Shown one piece after another: positions 1 to 7,815 of a DNA stretch of 7,815 bases. The notes beneath the pieces were generated by a model, which was not told the origin of the DNA, ran no database searches, and was given only the letters and a program-made list of their open reading frames with translations. The stretch is from JBHIBR01 sp046759145 [NCBI: Nitrospinota bacterium]. Its GTDB lineage: Bacteria > UBA8248. Numbering within the stretch: the first letter of the stretch is position 1; each line of letters starts with the position of its first letter. Position numbers and translations under genes: made by a program. The DNA is taken from positions 1 through 7,815 of the forward strand of contig JBHIBR010000070.1 in the NCBI GenBank assembly GCA_046759145.1, given 5' to 3'.

Positions 1-355
1 TCGCTCCTTTTCCGTCCCCCACCGCTGCGGGTGCCTCCCTCAGCGCCGCGGCCTCCCGAATCCCCCGGGCGTCCAGGCGGCGCAGGACATCGAGGGCGCG
101 CCCCCGGTAGAGCTCGGTCATCGCCTCGAAGTCCTCCCGGGAGAGCTTGCCGGTATGGTAGTCGAATTCGAGCTCCTTGATAGCCCGATAGAGGGACTCC
201 TTGGTTGCGAGGAGCTGGCGGGCATCCTCCTCCCCCGGCCGCGGAGGAGGAGGCAGGACGCTCTCCGGGTCGGGCGGCCGGAAGAGGGGTCGGAGCGTCC
301 AGTAGAGCGCCCATCCGATCAGGATCGCCGCGAGGACCAGGCCCGCCCACTGCAC
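1..355 (-). CDS. CcmI-like cytochrome c biogenesis membrane protein (3' end outside window)
   Basis: 118 codons are visible; the C-terminus lies beyond the left edge. The N-terminus (MQWAGLVLAAILIGWALYW) is one membrane segment, about residues 3-21. A proline-rich linker (LPPPPRPGEED) follows, then a soluble helical stretch around residues 46-94 with the signature SLYRAIKELEFDYHTGKLS followed by REDFE. This 'LxFDxxTGKxSxEDF' pattern is typical of the CcmI/CycH-like or small CcmH-associated proteins found directly after ccmF in many deltaproteobacteria-like genomes. It probably helps present apocytochrome to the CcmF haem lyase at the outer face of the cytoplasmic membrane; that role is inferred from position and family. 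The chosen start is GTG at 353-355, four bases after the ccmF stop, which suggests translational coupling. An upstream GTG inside ccmF would add an Arg-rich extension and is less likely. The family call is fairly secure; the exact name is not. Confidence 0.7.
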   Translation of the reverse strand, partial: MQWAGLVLAAILIGWALYWTLRPLFRPPDPESVLPPPPRPGEEDARQLLATKESLYRAIKELEFDYHTGKLSREDFEAMTELYRGRALDVLRRLDARGIREAAALREAPAAVGDGKGA

Positions 356-359
356 GAGC

Positions 360-2429
<2,070 letters not shown>

Positions 2430-2560
2430 GGGCTCCCCTCCCCCGGCCGAAACTCCGGGCGGAGGCCGAGGCCAATTTCTCTCCTTCGCGGGCGCGTCGC
2501 CCCCATGTGGCCTCTTTCATGCGCGGGCGCTCGGGAGGGCCGGGAAGGAATGCGGCCCCT

Positions 2561-3034
2561 TTAGTTTGCCGGCTCCGCCTTCTTCTCTTGGGAGCGGCGG
2601 ACGAGCCGGTCGTAGTCCTTGGGGACTTCCTTCCCTTCTTTCACCATCTCTTCGAACTTGGAGGGGCACGCCACCATCAGGTTCGTGGCCTGGAAGACGC
2701 CATCCTCCCCCACCTTCCCCTCGGCGATGACGTTCACCCCGTCCCTTCCGATGAGGTCGGGGGCGACCCCCCGGAAGTAGACGGGAAGCTCCCCCTTTTC
2801 GCCCCGCAGGCGGAAGGAGAGCTCCATGGTGGCCTTGTTGCGCCGCAGGCTCCCCTCGGCCACCTTGCCCGAGATGCGGAGCCCCTGGCCGGCCCACTGG
2901 GGCGCCTGGGCGACGAGCTCGTCCACGGTGAGGAAGTAGACGAAGTTCCCCTGGAAGCCCGAGATGCCCAGGTAGAGGAAGGTGGCCGCGATGACCAGCC
3001 CGCCGATGAGGAGTTTGACCCGCTTGTGTCTCAT
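2561..3034 (-). CDS. ccmE: Periplasmic haem chaperone CcmE, Cys-type variant
   Basis: 157 residues, the usual CcmE size. It has a short basic N-terminus, one signal anchor (about residues 8-24) and a beta-barrel OB-fold domain (about 33-125; for example GLRISGKVAEGSL, PVYFRGVAPDL, VIAEGKVGEDGVFQATNLM). A charged, flexible C-terminus follows. CcmE accepts haem covalently and hands it to CcmF. Classical CcmE binds haem through His in HXXXY. Here the motif reads CPSKF at residues 123-127, so Cys123 replaces His and Phe127 replaces Tyr. Codons TGC and TTC were checked on the minus strand. Cys-type CcmE (CXXXY) is known from Desulfovibrio-like bacteria and archaea with a variant System I. The Phe is an additional change. 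The ATG is preceded by GCGGAGCC, a modest Shine-Dalgarno. It is first in an operon with ccmF and has a recognisable promoter upstream. Confidence 0.93.
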   Translation of the reverse strand: MRHKRVKLLIGGLVIAATFLYLGISGFQGNFVYFLTVDELVAQAPQWAGQGLRISGKVAEGSLRRNKATMELSFRLRGEKGELPVYFRGVAPDLIGRDGVNVIAEGKVGEDGVFQATNLMVACPSKFEEMVKEGKEVPKDYDRLVRRSQEKKAEPAN

Positions 3035-3073
3035 AGGCTCCGCGCCTGTCCCCCCCCGGCCGCCCTATCTCCT

Positions 3074-3102
3074 ACCATATCCGCCCGGGGGGCCCGTTTC
3101 AA
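3074..3102 (-). promoter_or_regulatory. Sigma70-like promoter for ccmE-ccmF
   Basis: On the minus strand a TTGAAA -35 box (3097-3102, five of six consensus bases) is followed after exactly 17 bp by a TATGGT -10 box (3074-3079, four of six). An A run (TTAAAAACGG) just upstream of the -35 could act as an UP element. Transcription would begin near 3067, about 33 bases before the ccmE start. The site is one of few AT-rich patches in this GC-rich DNA. The call rests on sequence pattern only. Confidence 0.5.
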
Positions 3103-3131
3103 GCCGTTTTTAAGACCCCTCCCTCCGGATC

Positions 3132-3185
3132 AACCCCGAAGGGTCTCTCGCGGGCGGAAAAAAAGCGGAGCGGCGAGCCTCCCCG
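3132..3185 (-). terminator. Possible weak terminator after ilvC
   Basis: Downstream of the ilvC stop on the minus strand a weak GGAG/CTCC stem precedes a run of seven T (A run at 3158-3164 on the plus strand). A further hairpin follows, GACCC-TTCG-GGGTT (3132-3145), with a stable UUCG tetraloop. Neither is a textbook intrinsic terminator: the first stem is short and the second has no T tract. Together they could slow or end ilvC transcription before the ccm promoter. Confidence 0.3.
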
Positions 3186-3207
3186 GCCCCCGCCCCGCCC
3201 GCGCGCC

Positions 3208-4236
<1,029 letters not shown>

Positions 4237-4318
4237 GGCTCTGCCTCCATGGGACCCTCCCCCCTGGGGGAGGACGCGCCGCAATGGGAGGAACCCGATG
4301 CCCTCGGAAAGACGCACC

Positions 4319-4348
4319 CTTGTACTTCCGGAAAAGAGGGGGTGTCAA
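4319..4348 (-). promoter_or_regulatory. Candidate ilvC promoter
   Basis: On the minus strand a perfect TTGACA -35 (4343-4348) is followed after 18 bp by TACAAG (4319-4324, four of six -10 consensus bases). This gives a leader of roughly 75 bases before the ilvC ATG. The -35 is formed by the left arm of the 4343-4364 palindrome. Confidence 0.45.
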
Positions 4349-4364
4349 GGCGCTCGCCTTGACA
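4343..4364. promoter_or_regulatory. Perfect 10-2-10 palindrome, possible operator shared by divergent promoters
   Basis: Arms TGTCAAGGCG (4343-4352) and CGCCTTGACA (4355-4364) are exact inverted repeats around a CT centre. The arms place TTGACA on each strand facing outward, toward ilvC and toward the substrate-binding protein gene. A dimeric regulator bound here would cover both -35 elements. No regulator gene is visible nearby, so the binding protein is unknown. An RNA hairpin is possible but there is no T tract on either side. Confidence 0.55.
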
Positions 4365-4387
4365 GGGAAGAGCCCCGCCGTTAGCCT
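4359..4387 (+). promoter_or_regulatory. Weak candidate promoter for the substrate-binding protein gene
   Basis: A perfect TTGACA -35 (4359-4364) is followed after 17 bp by TAGCCT (4382-4387), which matches only the TA and final T of the -10 consensus. The -35 is the right arm of the palindrome at 4343-4364. The poor -10 makes this tentative. Confidence 0.25.
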
Positions 4388-4422
4388 TGATGGGGCAGTA
4401 CCGGGAGGAGGGAGAGAGGACG

Positions 4423-5447
4423 ATGCCTCAAAGCTGGCGCGAGCTCCGCCATCACGTCGCGGCCTTCCTGGCAGCCCTCCTTTGGCTCCTCCCCCTCGGC
4501 GGGAGAGCCGCCGGGGCTGAGAAGGTGGCCCTCTCCCTCAACTGGATCCCGACCGGCATCCACGCACCCCTCTTCTTCGCGCGCGAGCGGGGTTACTGGT
4601 CCCGGGCGGGCCTGGAGGTACGGATTGAGTCGAGCCGGGGCTCTGGGGATGCCATCTCCAAGCTCGTGCGCAGGAAGGTCCACTTCGCCCTGGCCGAGAC
4701 GGCCGCCCTCATCGAGGGGCGAAGTCAGGGACAACCCCTCGTCGGGGTGTTCCTTCTCTTCGACCGAGGCCCAAGCGCCATCCTCGCCCTCGAGCGCTCT
4801 GGCATCCGCTCCCTGCGGGACCTCGCCGGCCGCACCATCGGAGCGCCCCGGGCCTCTTTCCCCCGGCTCCTCTTCCCCGACCTCGCCCAGGCGGCCGGCC
4901 TCGACCTCGGGCGGGTGAAGTGGAAGGATTTCCCCCCCCGGGAGCTCCTCCCTTCCCTTCTTGCGGGGATGTGGAGGCGGTGGCGAGCTACACCACCGTC
5001 GCTCCCCAGTACGAGCTGGCGGCCCGCAAGGCGGGACAGAAGCTCGTCAGCCTGCCTTATGCCGCGGCGGGTTTCGGCCCCTACGGACTCTCCCTCATCA
5101 CGCGCGACCTCGTCGTGATGGACCAAGCCGAGCTCGTGCGCCGCTTCGTGGAGGGGGCCGCCCGCGCGCTCGCAGACGCCCTCGTCCGCCCTGCGGAGGC
5201 GCTAAAGGTCTTCCTCGCCAAGAACCCCGCCCTGGGGAGGGAACGCGTTGCGGCCGAATGGCGGGAGGCCAGGAAGCTCATCGACACCCCCCGGGCCCGC
5301 CGCGTGGGGCTCGGCCGCTTCGAGGAGGGGGAGATGGCCGCTTTCCTCCGCCTCCTCACCCTCCGCCGGCGCCTCAAACCCATCGGGCAGGTCGGGGAGC
5401 TTTTCACCAACAGCTTCGTGCCCGGGGGGAAGAAGCGCCCGAAGTAG
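4423..5447 (+). pseudogene. NMT1/THI5-like ABC transporter substrate-binding protein, frameshifted
   Basis: The gene encodes about 341 residues if one base is restored, a normal length for this periplasmic family (ThiY, SsuA and TauA relatives). The N-terminus has a signal peptide: RHH, a hydrophobic run (AAFLAALLWLLPL), then a cleavage region GRAAGAEK. The mature part starts VALSLNWIPTGIHAPLFFA and continues with GYWSRAGLEV and SSRGSGDAI, which are family hallmarks of NMT1/THI5-type proteins. The first frame is sound up to LLPSLLAG at 4968. The second resumes as GDVEAVASYTTVAPQYELAA and runs to the stop at 5445-5447. The break lies in GGGG at 4965-4968, where five G would restore one frame. 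ATG 4423 has AGGAGG 11 bases upstream; ATG 4390 has no ribosome site. No permease or ATPase gene is adjacent, so the ligand (pyrimidine precursor, sulfonate or other) cannot be assigned. The frameshift could be a real mutation or a sequencing/assembly error. Confidence 0.85.
4965..4968 (+). other. Frameshift site in substrate-binding protein gene
   Basis: In CTT GCG GGG ATG, reading continues in the family-like frame only if the last G is read twice or a fifth G is added, giving GCG GGG GAT GTG (A-G-D-V). The product otherwise runs out of frame to a stop ending at 5118, with an Arg/Ser/Pro-rich tail typical of out-of-frame GC-rich DNA. Confidence 0.8.
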
Positions 5448-5539
5448 CCCTGGCCCGGAGTCCCCCTCAGCGCCCCTTGACCCTACCGAGCACTACCTCC
5501 CCGCTGACCTCGCCCTTCAGGACGGGCCGCTCGTTGAAG

Positions 5540-5662
5540 TCATTGCACTTGCGCCAGCGCAGCCTCCGCACGAGTCAGCCAGAACGGCATCTCCATAGAG
5601 CGGAATAGCTGAATGGCCGCGGAGAGTTCCGAGCGTGACTCCTCCGCCCGCCCCTTTCGGCC
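5540..5662 (-). pseudogene. Remnant of cyclase/ATPase C-terminal (TPR) tail
   Basis: Forty codons plus TGA (5540-5542) encode a peptide containing SELSAAIQLFRSMEMPFW and LTRAEAALAQ. This resembles the last TPR-like helices and C-terminus of class III cyclase/AAA-ATPase/TPR proteins, the family of the gene directly upstream. It is in the same reading frame as the upstream gene, 67 codons past that gene's stop, with no stop between. It has no ribosome site or good start of its own. The simplest reading is that it is the original 3' end of the cyclase gene, separated from its body when the rhodanese segment replaced the TPR region. Homology is judged from memory of the family pattern, not from an alignment. 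Confidence 0.55.
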
Positions 5663-5711
5663 TTCGGGGAGATTCCTTGCCCAATGCATATTCCAAGAGG
5701 GTTGCTCCGCC

Positions 5712-5726
5712 TCGCCAGTAAGGCGA
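5712..5726. repeat. Small inverted repeat just past the cyclase/rhodanese stop
   Basis: TCGCC-AGTAA-GGCGA forms a 5-bp stem with a 5-base loop, 14 bases downstream of the stop codon at 5741-5743. There is no T tract, so it is at best a weak 3' end structure for the minus-strand transcript. Confidence 0.25.
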
Positions 5727-5740
5727 ACCGTTGCGGTCGA

Positions 5741-6067
5741 TCAGTAGGTCCCCACGCTGGGGTCAACCTCCCGAGCCCAGGCGTCGATCCCCCCGCGAAG
5801 GTTCGAGACGCGCTCGAAGCCCCGCTCCTGCAGGAACTGGGTGACCAGGGCGCTGCGCTGGCCCACGTGGCAGAAGACGACGATGTGGGCCCCGTCGTCG
5901 AGCTCCACGGTTTTGGACGGGATGTCGCGCATCGGGATGTGGAGGGCCCCCGGGATCCGCGCGAGCGGAAGCTCCTCTGGCTCCCGCACGTCGAGGAGGA
6001 CGATCTCCTCTCCCCGGTCCAGACGATCCTTCAGCTCTTTAGGCGTGATCTCAAAAGGTTCAATTTC
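5741..6067 (-). other. Rhodanese (sulfurtransferase) domain fused to the cyclase/ATPase
   Basis: Residues 583-690 of the visible fusion protein. The sequence IEPFEITPKELKDRLDRGEE leads into VLLDVREPEE with D608 and R610, then ARIPGALHIPM, and the active-site loop CHVGQRS (648-654, Cys648). It closes with NLRGGIDAWAREVDPSVGTY, a normal single-domain rhodanese C-terminus. The catalytic Cys and the Arg of the loop are intact, so it may bind persulfide sulfur. No ATG, GTG or TTG start in frame is seen at its N-terminal edge, so it is probably made only as part of the fusion. The first codons (GAA ATT GAA CCT TTT GAG ... CCT AAA) have more A/T third positions than the flanking ATPase codons, which fits a separate origin. 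Confidence 0.85.
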
Positions 6068-7815
6068 ACGCCGCAAGTAGGTGAAGGCCTTGTCCCAGAC
6101 CCCGCCCCGGAAGGCGTGGAGTGCGAGTCGTTCGAGTTGGTCCGCCAGGCGGTGGCCAACCTGTGCCTCGAGGGCCTCCACGATGCGCGCATGGAGGGCG
6201 CGCCGCCGTTCGTGGAGGAGACTCCCGTAGGCTACCTCATGGGTGAGGGCGTGCTTGAAGGTATATTCAAGATCGGGGAAAAGGCTCGTCTCGTAGAGGA
6301 ACTCGGCGCCCTGTAGGTGCGTGAGGCCGCTGCGGAGCTCCTCCTCGGGCAGCTCGGCGATGGCGTGGAGGAGGGAGGAGGGCACATCTTTGCCGATGAC
6401 GGCGGCGGTCTGGAGGAGGCGCTTCTCCTCGGGTGGGAGCCGGTCGATCCGGGCGGCCAGGACCGCCTGGACCGTGGCCGGCACCCGAATGGTCGGGAGG
6501 GACTTCGCCGGACGATAGCTCCCCGGCTCGCCGGCCAGCGCCCCTGTCTCCACCAGGGTCCGGACGCTCTCCTCCAAAAAGAAGGGATTCCCCTCGGTCC
6601 GCTCAATCAAGAGCTGTTTGAGCGGCTCGAGGCTAGCGCCATCTCCCAGGAGGGCCCCGAGGAGTTCCTCGGCGCTCTCGGGCGGCAGGGGGTCGATCCG
6701 GAGCTGGGTGTAGTATGTCTTGCTCCCCCAGCTGTGCTGGTACTCAGGCCGGTAGTTGACGAGAAGGAGAAGACGCGCCGTCGCGAGGCTCTCGACCAGG
6801 CTGTCGAGGAGGGCCTGGGTCTCCGAATCGATCCAGTGGAGGTCCTCGAAAACCAGCAGCAGGGGCTGGACCTGGCTCTCCCGGAGCAGCAGGCGCTTTA
6901 CGGCGTCCAGGGTGCGCTGGCGGCGTCGGCGCGGATCGAGGGCTCCCCACTGCGGGTCCTCCACCGGCACCTCTAGGAGCGCGAGGAAGGCCGGGAGGAT
7001 CGGCTCCAGGGCCCTGTCCAGCGTGAGGAGCTTGCCGGTTGCCTTCTCGCAGATCCTTCGCGCATCGTCGCGATCCTCGATCTCGAAGTAGGATTTGAGG
7101 AGGTTGATGACGGGGAGGTAGGCGGTCGCCTTACCGTAAGAGACTGAGCCGCTTTCGAGCAAAAGCCACCCCTGGGTCCGATGTGAAATGGTGAACTCAA
7201 AGAAGAGGCGGGACTTGCCCACGCCGGCCTCCCCCACGGCTGCCACTACCTGGCCGTGGGCATCCCCCGCCTTCTCGAGCGCCCGTTGGAGATGGTCCAT
7301 CTCGGGGTCGCGGCCCACAAACCGGCTCAGCCCCCGGGCGGCCGCCACTTGTAGGCGCGTCCGCACGGGACCCGCGCCCGTCACTTCGTAGACCTCAACC
7401 GGCTCGGTCAACCCCTTCACAGGAATGGGCCCGAGGGGCTTGACCTGCACGAAGCCTTCGGCCAAGCGGAGGGCCTCCCCGGTGAGCAGGATCGACCCTG
7501 GCATCGCCATCTGTTCCATGCGCGCGGCCAGGTGCGTGGTCTGTCCGACCGCCGTGTAGTCCATGTGGAGGTCGCTGCCGATGGAGCGCACGACAACCTC
7601 GCCTGAGTTCAATCCCACCCGAATATGAATGGGAATGCCCTCAGTCCGTTGGACCTCTTGGGCATAGCCTTTCACTGACTCCTGCATCCGGAGCGCCGCG
7701 TAGCAGGCGCGCACGGCATGGTCCTCGTGGGCGAGCGGCGCGCCGAAGAGCGCCATGATCCCGTCCCCCATGACCTGGTTCACGGTCCCCTCGTAGCGGT
7801 GGACGGCCTCCATCA
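5741..7815 (-). CDS. Class III nucleotide cyclase - ATPase - rhodanese fusion protein (5' end outside window)
   Basis: 690 residues are visible; the N-terminus is cut by the right edge, so the apparent first Met is internal. Residues 1-145 are the C-terminal part of a class III adenylate/guanylate cyclase domain: VMGDGIMALFGAP with metal ligand D17, IRVGLNSGEVVV, then DYTAVGQTTHLAARMEQ. Residues about 164-580 are a STAND/AAA-type ATPase: FVGRDPEMD, Walker A GEAGVGKS (194-201), Walker B LLLVFEDLHWID (318-329), TEGNPFFLEE and FKHALTHEVAYGSLL. Family members normally continue into TPR repeats. Here, after DKAFTYLRR (about 574-582), the frame enters a whole rhodanese domain. The family is a signalling ATPase that probably makes cAMP; the first metal Asp lies outside the window, so activity cannot be confirmed. 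H94 stands where canonical cyclases have the transition-state Asn, while R98 is kept. The gene converges with the substrate-binding protein gene. Confidence 0.85.
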   Translation of the reverse strand, partial: MEAVHRYEGTVNQVMGDGIMALFGAPLAHEDHAVRACYAALRMQESVKGYAQEVQRTEGIPIHIRVGLNSGEVVVRSIGSDLHMDYTAVGQTTHLAARMEQMAMPGSILLTGEALRLAEGFVQVKPLGPIPVKGLTEPVEVYEVTGAGPVRTRLQVAAARGLSRFVGRDPEMDHLQRALEKAGDAHGQVVAAVGEAGVGKSRLFFEFTISHRTQGWLLLESGSVSYGKATAYLPVINLLKSYFEIEDRDDARRICEKATGKLLTLDRALEPILPAFLALLEVPVEDPQWGALDPRRRRQRTLDAVKRLLLRESQVQPLLLVFEDLHWIDSETQALLDSLVESLATARLLLLVNYRPEYQHSWGSKTYYTQLRIDPLPPESAEELLGALLGDGASLEPLKQLLIERTEGNPFFLEESVRTLVETGALAGEPGSYRPAKSLPTIRVPATVQAVLAARIDRLPPEEKRLLQTAAVIGKDVPSSLLHAIAELPEEELRSGLTHLQGAEFLYETSLFPDLEYTFKHALTHEVAYGSLLHERRRALHARIVEALEAQVGHRLADQLERLALHAFRGGVWDKAFTYLRREIEPFEITPKELKDRLDRGEEIVLLDVREPEELPLARIPGALHIPMRDIPSKTVELDDGAHIVVFCHVGQRSALVTQFLQERGFERVSNLRGGIDAWAREVDPSVGTY

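Noticed and set aside
4237-4317. A 27-residue N-terminal extension of IlvC from the ATG at 4317
   Set aside because: IlvC homologues begin at the inner Met, which has a perfect GGAGG at ideal spacing. The candidate transcription start would also fall at or inside the extension.
4237-4422. A thiamine (TPP) riboswitch or a leader peptide for the NMT1-like gene or ilvC
   Set aside because: No CTGAGA or ACCTGA-type TPP core was seen, and no short frame rich in Leu, Val or Ile codons lies before ilvC. Only the palindrome and a GC-rich CCTCCCC/GGGGAGG hairpin (4256-4273) are present.
4963-4969. Programmed -1 ribosomal frameshift in the substrate-binding protein gene
   Set aside because: There is no X XXY YYZ heptamer in the right phase, no obvious downstream stimulator, and this family is not known to use recoding. 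An indel is simpler.
5467-5571. A 34-codon minus-strand frame starting GTG and ending TGA, with GC-rich third positions
   Set aside because: It overlaps the cyclase tail remnant, has no Shine-Dalgarno and no recognisable family. Too short to support.

Overview
The window is visibly GC-rich and gene-dense. It looks like chromosomal DNA from a Gram-negative-type bacterium that makes cytochrome c by System I (Ccm). The Cys-type CcmE haem chaperone and the cyclase/ATPase protein with a 'DYTAVGQTTHLAARMEQ' signature suggest an uncultivated lineage near Desulfobacterota, Methylomirabilota/Rokubacteria or Tectomicrobia. That placement is an inference from family resemblance and is not proven here.

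Positions 1-3034 (minus strand) hold a cytochrome c maturation operon in the order ccmE, ccmF and a CcmI-like membrane-anchored protein cut by the left window edge. A sigma70-like promoter (TTGAAA, 17 bp, TATGGT) lies upstream of ccmE. CcmE carries haem to the CcmF haem lyase. The third protein would be an accessory subunit of the lyase module. CcmE has a double change at its haem-binding motif: Cys replaces His, and Phe replaces the usual Tyr.

Positions 3208-4236 (minus strand) hold ilvC, ketol-acid reductoisomerase, with a clean Shine-Dalgarno. It is not next to other branched-chain amino acid genes inside the window. The divergent intergenic region 4237-4422 contains a perfect 10-2-10 palindrome. 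Each half supplies a TTGACA -35 box pointing outward: leftward to ilvC and rightward to the next gene.

Positions 4423-5447 (plus strand) hold a secreted NMT1/THI5-like ABC-transporter substrate-binding protein. A one-base deletion in a short G run at 4965-4968 breaks it into two frames. No permease or ATPase partner is visible.

Positions 5741-7815 (minus strand) hold the most unusual gene: a class III nucleotide cyclase plus STAND/AAA-like ATPase protein, cut by the right window edge. Its C-terminal TPR region is missing, and a complete single-domain rhodanese (active site CHVGQRS) is fused in frame instead. Beyond the rhodanese stop, 5540-5662 still encodes what looks like the original C-terminal tail of the cyclase family, in the same reading frame. 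This suggests the TPR part was replaced by a rhodanese gene and the old tail was left behind as a remnant.
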